Assembly: GCF_965248315.1 (NCBI RefSeq)
Contig: NZ_CBDFIX010000002.1
Coordinates: forward strand, 558,001 to 622,000
Source of the DNA: Ulvibacterium sp965248315
Lineage (GTDB): Bacteria > Bacteroidota > Bacteroidia > Flavobacteriales > Flavobacteriaceae
DNA: 64,000 nucleotides
Direction: 5' to 3'
Shown here: positions 8,911-18,126 of the stretch, piece by piece
Position numbering within the stretch: position 1 is the stretch's first letter
How the letters are laid out: each line of letters begins with the position of its first letter
Position numbers and translations under genes: made by a program
Notes under the pieces: model-generated
What the model was told of the DNA's origin: nothing
Databases searched by the model: none
What the model saw: only the letters and a program-made list of their open reading frames with translations

Positions 8911-9909
8911 ATGTTAGACAATGTGTCCTTTGCGAATCCCGAGTTTTTTTGGTTGCTCTCACTGCTTCCTTTGGCTCTTTTATGGTACTTTTTTAGACGA
9001 AAGCAACAGGTTGCCTCCCTAAAAATTTCCAGTATTAAGGGCTTCACGGTACATAGTATATTGCCTAAGTTAAGGCCTGCGCTTTTCGCCCTTCGTCTAC
9101 TTGCGCTGGCCGCCATTATAGTTGCTATGGCACGCCCCCAAACCGAGGATATATCCACAAGAACCAAAACAACAAAAGGTATAGACATTGTCATGGCCAT
9201 AGATGTTTCCTCAAGCATGTTGGCAAGGGACTTAAAACCAAATCGGCTTTCGGCCCTAAAGGAAGTGGCGGCGGATTTTATCAGAGAACGGCCCAATGAT
9301 CGAATAGGCTTGGTAGCTTATGCCGGCGAGGGATATACCAAGACGCCCATTACCAGTGATAAATCCATAGTCTTAAGTGCATTGCGCGAAATTACTTATG
9401 GACAACTAAATGATGGAACTGCCATTGGTATGGGACTGGCTACGGCGGTAAATCGCCTAAAAGAGAGTAAGGCCATAAGCAAAGTGATTATATTGCTAAC
9501 GGACGGGGTGAACAACTCCGGATTTATCGAGCCACAGACAGCTGCCGAGCTTGCCATAGAGTTTGGTATAAAAGCATATACCATAGGTTTGGGAACCAAT
9601 GGCAATGCCTTGTCTCCAATTGCGTATAATTCGGATGGTTCATTTAGATATGGTATGCGTCAAGTGGAAATTGATGAAGACTTGCTCAATACTATTGCCA
9701 AGGCCACTGGGGGAAAATACTTTCGGGCCACCAACAACGAAAAGCTAGAGGCCATTTATGACGAAATCAACAAATTGGAAAAAACCGAAATAGAAGAGTT
9801 CAAATATTATAGGTACGAAGAAAAATTTAGGCCATGGGTTCTTTTGGCAGGGGCATTGCTTATAATGGAATGGATTTTACGAAATACCCTTTTTAGAAGC
9901 TTTATCTAG
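8911..9909 (+). CDS. batA: BatA, membrane-anchored von Willebrand A protein
   Basis: A 332-residue inner-membrane protein. Two spans occur near the N-terminus (about 12-28 and 57-75), a vWA domain follows with an intact metal site motif DVSSS (98-102), and a final span lies near residues 308-328. Bat proteins were first linked to aerotolerance in Bacteroides; vWA domains bind partner proteins through a magnesium ion. The ATG follows directly after the stop codon of the previous gene, so translation is likely coupled. Confidence 0.93.
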   Translation: MLDNVSFANPEFFWLLSLLPLALLWYFFRRKQQVASLKISSIKGFTVHSILPKLRPALFALRLLALAAIIVAMARPQTEDISTRTKTTKGIDIVMAIDVSSSMLARDLKPNRLSALKEVAADFIRERPNDRIGLVAYAGEGYTKTPITSDKSIVLSALREITYGQLNDGTAIGMGLATAVNRLKESKAISKVIILLTDGVNNSGFIEPQTAAELAIEFGIKAYTIGLGTNGNALSPIAYNSDGSFRYGMRQVEIDEDLLNTIAKATGGKYFRATNNEKLEAIYDEINKLEKTEIEEFKYYRYEEKFRPWVLLAGALLIMEWILRNTLFRSFI

Positions 9910-9966
9910 TAGTTGCAGGACCCGTCAGGTTTTTGAAACCTTTCGGTCTAAGCAGAATAATAAAAA

Positions 9967-11019
9967 ATGATTCAGTTAGACGAAAAAATATACTTTTATC
10001 TCTTGTTCATCATTCCGGTGATGATCGTTCTATTCCTTATGCTGCAATTCTGGAAAAAAAGAACCCAGAAAAAATTTGCGGATCTGTCCTTGTTAAAACG
10101 ATTGACCCCGGAAAAGTCAGACTTCAAGTCATACTTAAAATTATTGCTGTTCACCTTTGGCATCTCCTTTTTGGCTCTGGGGCTAGTGAACCCTAAAATT
10201 GGTTCAAAATTGGAGACCGTAAAGCGGGAAGGTGTGGATATCGTTTTTGCTGTCGATGTATCCAAGAGCATGTTGGCGGAGGACATTGCCCCAAACCGTT
10301 TGGAGAAATCCAAGCGGTTGGTATCCGAAATCATCAACCAATTGGCAAGTGACCGTATAGGTATTATAGCCTATGCAGGGCAGGCCTTTCCCCAATTGCC
10401 TATCACCACGGATTACGGTGCTGCAAAAATGTTCCTGCAAAATATGAACACGGATATGCTTACTTCCCAGGGAACGGCCATCAATGAAGCCATAGAGTTA
10501 GCCACTACCTATTACGATGATGACGAACAGACCAATAGGGTTTTGTTCATTATTTCCGACGGTGAGGACCATTCCGAGAATTCTACCCTGGAAGCGGTTG
10601 AGGAGGCCGTTGAAGAAGGCATACGTATTTTTACCATCGGGGTTGGTAAAGATAAAGGTGCCCCTATCCCCCTTAAGCGAAAAGGGGTTGTAGAAAGTTT
10701 AAAAAAAGATGCTCAGGGAGAGGTGGTCATCACCAAATTAAACGAAGAGATTTTGGAAGAGATATCGGATGAAGGCAACGGCGAATATATTAACGGTTCC
10801 AATACGGAAGAAGCTGTGGAATTTATTAGGGAACAATTGAACCAAATGGACAAGACCGAATTCGAAGCCAAACAATTTGCGGAATTCAAGGATCAATTTC
10901 AATGGTTTTTAGGGGCTGGATTGTTATTTTTATTTTTGGACATCTTTGTACTGGACAGAAAAACGAGATGGCTTAAAAAGTTGAATTTGTTCAATGAAAA
11001 TGAAGAAGAACCAAGGTAA
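9967..11019 (+). CDS. batB: BatB, membrane-anchored von Willebrand A protein
   Basis: A 350-residue paralogue of the preceding BatA. Spans lie at about 10-27 and 58-75, the vWA metal motif DVSKS at 97-101, and a last hydrophobic segment near residues 314-332. The second metal-site threonine lies in the segment TSQGTAI. The gene begins 57 bases after batA. BatA and BatB probably form a membrane complex acted on by the MoxR ATPase; this is inferred from family knowledge. Confidence 0.93.
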   Translation: MIQLDEKIYFYLLFIIPVMIVLFLMLQFWKKRTQKKFADLSLLKRLTPEKSDFKSYLKLLLFTFGISFLALGLVNPKIGSKLETVKREGVDIVFAVDVSKSMLAEDIAPNRLEKSKRLVSEIINQLASDRIGIIAYAGQAFPQLPITTDYGAAKMFLQNMNTDMLTSQGTAINEAIELATTYYDDDEQTNRVLFIISDGEDHSENSTLEAVEEAVEEGIRIFTIGVGKDKGAPIPLKRKGVVESLKKDAQGEVVITKLNEEILEEISDEGNGEYINGSNTEEAVEFIREQLNQMDKTEFEAKQFAEFKDQFQWFLGAGLLFLFLDIFVLDRKTRWLKKLNLFNENEEEPR

Positions 11020-11117
11020 CATGGTTCCAAAGCACTATTAAAGTTTTCTAAATCATAGGTTCTATGTTCTTTTTTCTGCTTTTTTTTATTTAATAAAAGT
11101 GAATATATAAAGTTATT

Positions 11118-11948
11118 ATGAAGCATTTTTTGTCACATGTGTTTTTAGTTTTGGGAATGTTTTCCTTTGCCCAAGAGGAAAAACAAATTGATGAGAATGC
11201 CCTAAATGAATCTAAAAACCTTACTTGGGAAGCCAATAAAGAGCTTTCCGAAAATGATTTCATTACCGCAGAGGTAGATTATAGAAAGGCCATCTCCAAG
11301 AGCGATAAAAATGTAGCAGCGCCCTATAATTTAGGCAATGCTTACTATAACAAAGAAACGTATAGCGAAGCTTTTGGGCGTTTTAAACAAGCTGGGGAAG
11401 TTGCGGAAAACAAACCGGACAAACATAGGGCCTATCACAATATGGGTAATGTGTTCATGAAACGTAAAGAATACCAAAAAGCAGTGGAAGCTTATAAGGA
11501 AGCCTTACGGAACGACCCAACCGATGAGGAAACCCGTTACAATTTAGCCCTGGCCAAAGAACTTTTGAAAAAGGAGCAGGAGCAAAACGACCAGAATCAG
11601 GACAACAAAGATCAACAAGATCAGAATCAGGACAATAAGGACGAAGGGGACGATAAAGAAAAGAATAAAGATCAAGAACAGAAAGACCAGGATGATAAGG
11701 GAGACGAGGGTGATGAAAAAAAGGAAGATAATAAAGAAGGTGACGGGGAGAATAAGGAGGAACAAAAAAAACAGCCCGACCAAGGAGATAAGCCCGAAGA
11801 ACAGCAACAACCACGTCCCAGTCAATTGAGCAAACAACAAGTACAAAACCTGTTGGAAGCTATGCAGAACGAGGAGAAAAAAGTACAGGAAAAAATTGAC
11901 GCCAAAAAGGTAAAAGGCGCCAAAGTGAAAAATGAAAAGGATTGGTAA
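11118..11948 (+). CDS. batC: BatC, TPR protein with a charged low-complexity tail
   Basis: A 276-residue exported protein: signal peptide about 1-18 (ending SFAQ), then about three TPR repeats (residues 35-145; the segment AYNLGNAYY is typical) and a long tail rich in Asp, Glu, Gln, Asn and Lys (about 150-240), followed by a short helical end. The tail is a spacer of very biased composition and explains several long open frames on the other strand. The stop overlaps the ATG of batD (TAATG), indicating coupled translation. Confidence 0.9.
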   Translation: MKHFLSHVFLVLGMFSFAQEEKQIDENALNESKNLTWEANKELSENDFITAEVDYRKAISKSDKNVAAPYNLGNAYYNKETYSEAFGRFKQAGEVAENKPDKHRAYHNMGNVFMKRKEYQKAVEAYKEALRNDPTDEETRYNLALAKELLKKEQEQNDQNQDNKDQQDQNQDNKDEGDDKEKNKDQEQKDQDDKGDEGDEKKEDNKEGDGENKEEQKKQPDQGDKPEEQQQPRPSQLSKQQVQNLLEAMQNEEKKVQEKIDAKKVKGAKVKNEKDW

Positions 11949-13729
11949 TGCCCAAAAACTTTAAACATATTTCATTTTTATTTTTTTTAAGTGCAGTCTT
12001 TGTTGTACAAGGCCAGGATAAGGATGCAGTAACTTTTGAAATGATTCTCAGCAAGGAAAAATTGGGAATCAACGAGCGCTTGCGTGTAGACTTCAAAATG
12101 AACAAAGATGGGGACAACTTCAATCCGCCTGATTTTGAGGATTTTAGGGTGCTCATGGGGCCGTCCCAATCTATAAGCTCCTCTTGGATCAATGGTAAAC
12201 GGAGTTATTCCAAAACCTATTCCTATACCTTGGCACCAACGGCTCGGGGAAAGTTTACGATAAAACAAGCTACCATTATAATTGATGGCAAAACCTATAA
12301 ATCACTTCCAAAGCAAGTTGAAGTAACGGCTGCCGTGGACAAACCCAGCGATCAGATGACCGTTGATGATATTGCCGATGAGAGTTTGTTTTTGGTAGCA
12401 GAGGTTTCCAAGACCAGTCCATATCTAAATGAACCCCTAAGCGTTGTCTACAAATTATATTTTAGTTCCACAATCGGTATTACCAACTACAGACCGTTGG
12501 ATAATCCAAAATATAACAACTTCTGGAGTCAGGATATTCCGGTTTCCAGGCCTGTACCACAAAATGGGACCTACAAAGGAAAAGCCTTTAGATATGTAGT
12601 ACTGAAAAGAGTGGTGCTCTATCCGCAAAAGGTAGGCAAATTGGAGATTGAACCCCTATCTTTGGAAGTTTCCTTGGAAGTGCCTACAAATAAACGTGGT
12701 TTCTTTGGGGACCGTATTTACTCACAGGCCAACAAGAACGTTTCGGCGGGGAGACGCACCATAAATGCGAAAGAGCTACCTGTTGAAGGGAGACCTGCAG
12801 ATTTTAGCGGTGCCGTCGGAAGCTTTGATTTTTCAGTATCTACCAGTAAGACCAAACTGAATGCCTCGGAATCCCTACAAGCCAAAGTAGAGGTCAGTGG
12901 AAAGGGAAATCTAAAACTGTTCCAATTACCCGAACCCGACCTCCCTAGCTCATTGGAAGTATATGAACCAGAATTTGACGAAAAGGTTCGTACCACGCTT
13001 TCCGGAATGCAGGGTAAGGTTAGTAACAACTACATAATAGTCCCCTCGTTTAAAGGTAAATATCCCATTCCGAGCATTTCCTTTAGTTATTTTGATCCCA
13101 AGACCGAAAAATATAGAAGACTGGATTCGGATGAAATACTTATTGATGTCATTCAAGGTCCGACCGGTATAGCTGCCGGAAATATTGGGGTCGTTGGAAC
13201 AAATAAACAAAACGTTATCGCTACAGGAAGTCAGTTTAACTTTATAAAACTTAAACCCGATCTAAAGGTCATTGGCACTGATTATTTTTTTGGGTCCACA
13301 CGCTTTTACCTCTGGTTATTATTACCCCTTTTATTGATTCCCTCCGCGGTGATTTTTGGAAAAAAACGTGAGGCCATAGCAAGCGATGTTATTGGGAATA
13401 GGATAAAAAGTAGAAATAAGTTGGCAAAAAAATATCTTTCCAAAGCCAAAAAGGAATTAGGAAACAAAGATGATTTTTATATTGCCCTTGAAAAAGCTTT
13501 GCATCATTATTTAAAAGCCAAGCTTAAAATAGAGACCTCGGAATTCAGTAAGGATAAAATAGAGGCTTTGTTAGCTCAAAAAAATGTGGATGAAACCACC
13601 AAGGACGGCTTTATTGGACTACTCACAAACTGTGAAATGGCTCGTTACAGCCCTTTCTCGGATGTACAGATGCACCAGGATTATAATAAGGCCAGCGAAG
13701 TAATCTCATATTTGGACAAACAATTATAA
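11948..13729 (+). CDS. batD: BatD, oxygen-tolerance protein
   Basis: A 593-residue exported membrane protein. A signal peptide (about 1-23, ending VVQGQ) is followed by a large periplasmic region with repeated Ig-like beta domains (motifs YLNEPLSVVYKLYF and ASESLQAKVEVSGKGN), a single span near residue 455-475 and a cytoplasmic C-terminal domain. This is the standard BatD layout. I chose the ATG at 11948, which overlaps the batC stop, over a TTG six bases earlier. The last base of its stop codon is the first base of the batE start codon. Confidence 0.92.
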   Translation: MPKNFKHISFLFFLSAVFVVQGQDKDAVTFEMILSKEKLGINERLRVDFKMNKDGDNFNPPDFEDFRVLMGPSQSISSSWINGKRSYSKTYSYTLAPTARGKFTIKQATIIIDGKTYKSLPKQVEVTAAVDKPSDQMTVDDIADESLFLVAEVSKTSPYLNEPLSVVYKLYFSSTIGITNYRPLDNPKYNNFWSQDIPVSRPVPQNGTYKGKAFRYVVLKRVVLYPQKVGKLEIEPLSLEVSLEVPTNKRGFFGDRIYSQANKNVSAGRRTINAKELPVEGRPADFSGAVGSFDFSVSTSKTKLNASESLQAKVEVSGKGNLKLFQLPEPDLPSSLEVYEPEFDEKVRTTLSGMQGKVSNNYIIVPSFKGKYPIPSISFSYFDPKTEKYRRLDSDEILIDVIQGPTGIAAGNIGVVGTNKQNVIATGSQFNFIKLKPDLKVIGTDYFFGSTRFYLWLLLPLLLIPSAVIFGKKREAIASDVIGNRIKSRNKLAKKYLSKAKKELGNKDDFYIALEKALHHYLKAKLKIETSEFSKDKIEALLAQKNVDETTKDGFIGLLTNCEMARYSPFSDVQMHQDYNKASEVISYLDKQL

Positions 13730-14493
13730 TGCGGATGAAAAGATGGGCAAGCCTAATACTACTATGGACCGGTCTTTGGTCATATGCACAAAATGAGGCC
13801 ATTTTCGAGCAAGCCACATCAGCCTATAATGATGGAGATTACGAGAAGGCCATAAACCATTATTTGGAAATTTTGGATAATGGGGAACACTCGGCGTCGC
13901 TTTATTTTAACCTGGGCAATTCATATTACAAAATCAATCAAATTGCACCCAGCATATATTACTATGAAAAAGCACTGCTTTTAAAGCCCAATGACCCGGA
14001 AATACGGAATAATCTCGCCTATGCCCAAAACATGACGTTGGACGCAATTGAGAAAATGCCACAAACAGGATTTTCAAAAATTTATGGCAAGATAACCGGA
14101 TTTTTGTCCTTTGATCAATGGGCTATCTCTGCGGTTGTATTTACAATTCTCTTTGTTGCCCTGTACATAGCATTCTTTTATTTTAGATACGCGTCCCGTA
14201 AGCGCATCGCTTTTATCTCTGGTATAATTTCTCTTATCGTTGCCCTAATTTCCATGGTCTTTGCCTTTGTTCAATACAATGATTTCAGGAAGGATAGGCC
14301 TGCTATCGTATTTTCGGAGGAAGTAATCATAAAATCAGAACCGAACAACAGAAGCCAAGAAGTATTTACTTTACATGAAGGGACAAAAATCCATGTCCTG
14401 GATTCCCTTAACGAATGGAAAAAGATACGTATTGAGGATGGGAAAACGGGATGGCTCATGGATACGGACATTAAGATGCTCAAGGATTTTTAA
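13729..14493 (+). CDS. batE: BatE, TPR and SH3-like domain membrane protein
   Basis: A 254-residue protein with a signal peptide (about 1-20), two to three TPR units (LYFNLGNSYYKINQ), two membrane spans (about 130-150 and 160-183) and a C-terminal SH3-like domain (from about 190: IIKSEPNNRSQEVFTLHEGTK). This is the standard BatE order. It is the last gene of the operon and overlaps batD by one base. Confidence 0.92.
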   Translation: MRMKRWASLILLWTGLWSYAQNEAIFEQATSAYNDGDYEKAINHYLEILDNGEHSASLYFNLGNSYYKINQIAPSIYYYEKALLLKPNDPEIRNNLAYAQNMTLDAIEKMPQTGFSKIYGKITGFLSFDQWAISAVVFTILFVALYIAFFYFRYASRKRIAFISGIISLIVALISMVFAFVQYNDFRKDRPAIVFSEEVIIKSEPNNRSQEVFTLHEGTKIHVLDSLNEWKKIRIEDGKTGWLMDTDIKMLKDF

Positions 14494-14527
14494 ACTTTCC
14501 TTAACAATCTAGCAATAGCATTACTAT

Positions 14528-14535
14528 TATATTTG
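14528..14535 (+). promoter_or_regulatory. -7 promoter box (TATATTTG) upstream of a small secreted protein gene
   Basis: A perfect match to the Bacteroidetes TAnnTTTG box, 17 bases before the ATG at 14553. No clear -33 TTG is visible. It suggests that the small gene is transcribed separately from the Bat operon. Confidence 0.5.
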
Positions 14536-14552
14536 TCTTAACGACCACCAAG

Positions 14553-14849
14553 ATGAAGATTTTTGCCCGTACACTAATGCTTTCCATATGGCTATTTGGC
14601 ATACTCATGCCAAGTGTGGTTACCTTAACCGGAGATGACTCGGTAATCGTTATCAACCTAAATGAGGAAGAGCAACAGGAAGGCACTAAAAAAATACAGG
14701 CCGAAGAGGATATTATAAACGACAAGCCCTATAATTTTTCTTCGCTAATGGCACAATCAGAAACATGGACGGCCCGGACGCACAATTCCTTGGGCCCTAA
14801 TGATTTTAACTTGGAAATTCTCCTCCCTCCTCCTGAACGCAAGAACTAA
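14553..14849 (+). CDS. Small exported protein of unknown function
   Basis: A 98-residue protein with a clear signal peptide (residues about 1-25, LMLSIWLFGILMPSVV) and a hydrophilic mature part rich in Glu and Asn ending PPPERKN. I do not recognise a family. It is supported as a gene by its own -7 promoter box, the signal peptide and an independent position 60 bases after batE. It could be a flavobacterial orphan or a small partner of the Bat system; nothing in the sequence decides. Confidence 0.65.
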   Translation: MKIFARTLMLSIWLFGILMPSVVTLTGDDSVIVINLNEEEQQEGTKKIQAEEDIINDKPYNFSSLMAQSETWTARTHNSLGPNDFNLEILLPPPERKN

Positions 14850-14930
14850 AATTTCTTCTTTCAGCATATTACATTTAATACCTAATAACCGGTCTTCGAT
14901 ATGTATTGAGGACACAACATCTTAAAGAAC

Positions 14931-16523
14931 ATGTTCAATCATCTAAAAAATGACTTGCCCGCCAGTATTGTAGTTTTTTTTGTGGCCATTCCTCTTTGTC
15001 TTGGTATTGCCCTGGCGAGTGGAGCACCCTTATTTTCAGGTCTTATTGCGGGTATTATAGGTGGTACGGTAGTTGGTGCCTTAAGCGGATCCCAAATTGG
15101 AGTAAGTGGTCCTGCGGCCGGTTTGGCGGCTATTGTTCTTACGGCCATAGGCGCTTTGGGCGGTTTTGAGAATTTTTTGCTCGCCGTAGTACTCGGTGGG
15201 TTCATTCAGTTGGTCTTCGGGTTTTTGAAGGCGGGTATCATAGGTTATTATTTCCCTTCTTCAGTTATTAAGGGTATGCTTACGGGTATCGGGATTATTA
15301 TAATACTAAAACAAATTCCTCATTTTTTTGGTTACGACCCCGACCCAGAGGGCGATTTTGCCTTTTTCCAGGTGGATGGGAAAAATACTTTTTCCGAAAT
15401 TTTCGATACTTTCAACAATATTAGCCCTGGAGCTACATTAATTGCCATTATAGGGCTTTTTATCTTAATACTTTGGGACAATGTCCTTTCCAAAAAAGGT
15501 AAATTTTTCAAGTTAGTACAGGGGCCTCTGGTGGCCGTTGTAACAGGAATAGTTTTTTATATACTGACCAAGGACAGTGAAATCTGGGGAATAGCTACGG
15601 ATCATTTGGTAAGTGTTCCCGTGCCCGAGGATGCCTCGTCCTTTCTGGCGCAGTTCAGTTTTCCGAATTTTGGTGAAATCGGAAATCCAGAGATATGGGT
15701 AACCGCATTCACCATAGCATTGGTTGCCAGTCTGGAAACCCTGCTATGTGTAGAAGCCACGGATAGATTGGATCCCGAAAAAAGGGTTACACCCACCAAT
15801 AGGGAATTGTTGGCCCAGGGTACAGGTAATATCCTTTCGGGAATGATCGGCGGTTTACCTATTACACAGGTTATCGTAAGAAGTTCCGCCAACATACAAT
15901 CTGGCGGAAAAACAAAAATGTCCGCAATAATACATGGTCTTTTGTTATTGGTTTCGGTGATACTAATTCCTAGATTGCTTAATATGATTCCGCTTTCGGT
16001 ATTGGCCGCAATTCTTTTTATTGTAGGCTACAAGCTGGCAAAACCTGCGTTGTTTAAAAAGATGTACAATTTGGGTTGGAAACAGTCGATTCCATTTTTT
16101 GTAACCGTATTGGGTATCATATTTACCGACTTGCTTGTGGGAATTGGTCTTGGGCTAGGCGTGGGTATCGTGGTTATTTTATTAAAAAGCTATCAAAATT
16201 CACATTTTCTACATATTGAGGATAAGAGTAATGGAAAACACAAGATTAAAATGACCCTTGCCGAGGAAGTTACATTCTTCAACAAAGGGGCTATCCTAAA
16301 AGAGTTGGACAGCCTGCCAAGGGATACCTATTTAGAGATAAATCTTCTTAACACCAGATACCTGGACAATGACATTATTGAAATTTTGGAAGATTTTGCA
16401 TTCAAGGCCAAGGAAAGGAATATTGACATAAAGTTGGTCTCAAAACGAGGCACAGTAGAAAACCCCTCCAGTTTTATCGAATTCTTTGAAAGAAGACCAA
16501 AGTCAAACTTAAGTTTGAGCTGA
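14931..16523 (+). CDS. SulP-family anion transporter, probably bicarbonate
   Basis: A 530-residue transporter with about 10-12 membrane spans. The N-terminal segment LPASIVVFFVAIPLCLGIALASG and the GVSGPAAGLAAIV segment are hallmarks of SulP/SLC26 proteins. A reduced STAS-like domain follows from about residue 435. SulP proteins carry sulfate, bicarbonate or other anions. Because a carbonic anhydrase gene lies 0.9 kb downstream on the same strand, bicarbonate is the likeliest cargo. The next gene starts six bases after the stop. Substrate is inference; family is firm. Confidence 0.9.
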   Translation: MFNHLKNDLPASIVVFFVAIPLCLGIALASGAPLFSGLIAGIIGGTVVGALSGSQIGVSGPAAGLAAIVLTAIGALGGFENFLLAVVLGGFIQLVFGFLKAGIIGYYFPSSVIKGMLTGIGIIIILKQIPHFFGYDPDPEGDFAFFQVDGKNTFSEIFDTFNNISPGATLIAIIGLFILILWDNVLSKKGKFFKLVQGPLVAVVTGIVFYILTKDSEIWGIATDHLVSVPVPEDASSFLAQFSFPNFGEIGNPEIWVTAFTIALVASLETLLCVEATDRLDPEKRVTPTNRELLAQGTGNILSGMIGGLPITQVIVRSSANIQSGGKTKMSAIIHGLLLLVSVILIPRLLNMIPLSVLAAILFIVGYKLAKPALFKKMYNLGWKQSIPFFVTVLGIIFTDLLVGIGLGLGVGIVVILLKSYQNSHFLHIEDKSNGKHKIKMTLAEEVTFFNKGAILKELDSLPRDTYLEINLLNTRYLDNDIIEILEDFAFKAKERNIDIKLVSKRGTVENPSSFIEFFERRPKSNLSLS

Positions 16524-16528
16524 ACGTC

Positions 16529-17338
16529 ATGAAAAAAAAACAGTATAAAATCGTCGTTCTCTCGGATTTGACCAAGTCTTCGGCCACAATACTAAAGAGT
16601 GCCGTTAGCATCGCCAAGATGATCAATGGACGAATAGAAGTGTTTTCCGTAAAAAAACCTACCGATATTGTAAAGATGGACAATCAATTATCGGCCATGC
16701 GAACCATTAATAGTGAACACAAGACCATAAATAAGAAAATGCGAAATCTTGCGGATTCTCTTTCCGAAGCGTACGATATACGCATTACCTATTCGTTCGG
16801 GTTCGGGAATGTAAAAAACGAAATCGAAGAGTATCTTATAGATCAAAAGCCGGATTTGGTTATATTGGGCAAGAGAAAATCGAAAACGTTCAACCTTATG
16901 GGTGATGGTATTACGGATTTCATCTTAAATCGGCACAGTGGGGCAATAATGATTGTACCTCATATTAAGCCGCTAGAACCCAATAAAGAAGTTACCTTGG
17001 GGATGTTAAATAACCCGGACCCTTCTAATAATCTTGAGTTTGCGGAAGATTTAATGCAGTACGCCCATAAACCCTTAAAATCGTTTACAATTGTAAAGAA
17101 CACCTCATCACCCTCTAAACAACCTTTACCAGAGAACCGGAAGACAATTGAATACGTTTTTGAGTATAGCGACAATATTATCAAAAACTTTTCCACTTAT
17201 CTGTCCAAAAACAATATTAATCTATTATGTATGGATAGATTAACGAAGCATTCCAGTACAACAAGTCATCTAACGACTTCCGATGTTAAAGAAGTAATGG
17301 GAAAATTGAATGTTTCACTTTTAATATCGGGTGAGTAA
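16529..17338 (+). CDS. Universal stress protein family protein
   Basis: A 269-residue protein with two tandem Usp-like halves. The first half starts KIVVLSDLTKSSATIL and contains DLVILGKRK; the second half is divergent. No full ATP-binding G-2x-G-9x-G(S/T) motif is evident. It begins six bases after a SulP transporter gene and precedes a carbonic anhydrase gene, so it may tune that transport system. Function is otherwise unknown. Confidence 0.75.
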   Translation: MKKKQYKIVVLSDLTKSSATILKSAVSIAKMINGRIEVFSVKKPTDIVKMDNQLSAMRTINSEHKTINKKMRNLADSLSEAYDIRITYSFGFGNVKNEIEEYLIDQKPDLVILGKRKSKTFNLMGDGITDFILNRHSGAIMIVPHIKPLEPNKEVTLGMLNNPDPSNNLEFAEDLMQYAHKPLKSFTIVKNTSSPSKQPLPENRKTIEYVFEYSDNIIKNFSTYLSKNNINLLCMDRLTKHSSTTSHLTTSDVKEVMGKLNVSLLISGE

Positions 17339-17402
17339 AAACCTAAGCATAACAATTGAGCTTAATAAACAAATAAAGCGCAATTTTTAAAACCACATTA
17401 TT

Positions 17403-18032
17403 ATGAAAGCGCATACGAAGGAAACACAATCGGCCATTTCACCAGATTCGGCCATATCCTTGTTAAGAGAAGGCAATAAGAGATTTTTAGAAAACAAGAA
17501 GGCGAATCGCGATTTGTTGGAGCAGGTTCGGGATACAGCTTCTGGGCAATATCCATTTGCCACGATCCTAAGCTGTATCGATTCAAGGGTGTCGGCGGAA
17601 TTGATCTTTGATCAAGGCGTCGGAGATATATTCAGTGCCCGCGTAGCGGGAAATATAGTTAATGAAGATGTTCTGGGCAGTATAGAATTTGCCTGCAAAC
17701 TAGCAGGTACAAAGGTAGTCGTCATCTTGGGCCATACCGCTTGCGGTGCTGTTAAGGGGGCCTGTGATGATGCCAAAATGGGCAACCTTACAATTCTTTT
17801 GAACAAAATAAAGCCTGCTGTTAAAGCAGTAACAGAACCTGCCGAGGCCGACCTTCGCAGTTCAAAGAACTTGGGCTTCGTAAATGAAGTAGCCGAAAAA
17901 AACGTACAACTGACCCTTGAAAATACCCGTAGGATGAGTCCTATCTTGAGGGAAATGGAGGAAAATGGAGAGATAAAGATAGTAGGGGCAATGTACGATG
18001 TGCTCAATGGAAAGGTGACGTTTATAGCTTAG
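17403..18032 (+). CDS. Beta-class carbonic anhydrase
   Basis: A 209-residue zinc enzyme that interconverts carbon dioxide and bicarbonate. Zinc ligands and the active-site dyad are all present: Cys58, Asp60 and Arg62 in CIDSR, and His111 and Cys114 in HTACGA. There is no obvious signal peptide, so it should act in the cytoplasm. It lies between two SulP transporters, which supports a carbon-supply or pH role for the cluster. A terminator follows 20 bases after the stop. Confidence 0.95.
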   Translation: MKAHTKETQSAISPDSAISLLREGNKRFLENKKANRDLLEQVRDTASGQYPFATILSCIDSRVSAELIFDQGVGDIFSARVAGNIVNEDVLGSIEFACKLAGTKVVVILGHTACGAVKGACDDAKMGNLTILLNKIKPAVKAVTEPAEADLRSSKNLGFVNEVAEKNVQLTLENTRRMSPILREMEENGEIKIVGAMYDVLNGKVTFIA

Positions 18033-18051
18033 AAATAATGTTGTTAGGGGC

Positions 18052-18080
18052 AAGCCAGCACTTGAGTGTTGGCTTTTTAT
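18052..18080 (+). terminator. Rho-independent terminator after carbonic anhydrase
   Basis: Arms AAGCCAGCAC and GTGTTGGCTT (one G-U pair) around a TTGA loop, followed by a T-rich tract. It separates the first transporter/anhydrase unit from the second SulP gene. Confidence 0.85.
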
Positions 18081-18126
18081 TTATAAAAAAATTCTACCTT
18101 GGCCGTTCCAAAAGCTAGGTGTATTT

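Noticed and set aside
11455..11846. Long open frames opposite batC
   Set aside because: They mirror the Asp/Glu/Lys/Gln-rich tail of BatC, whose codon bias leaves the opposite strand open.
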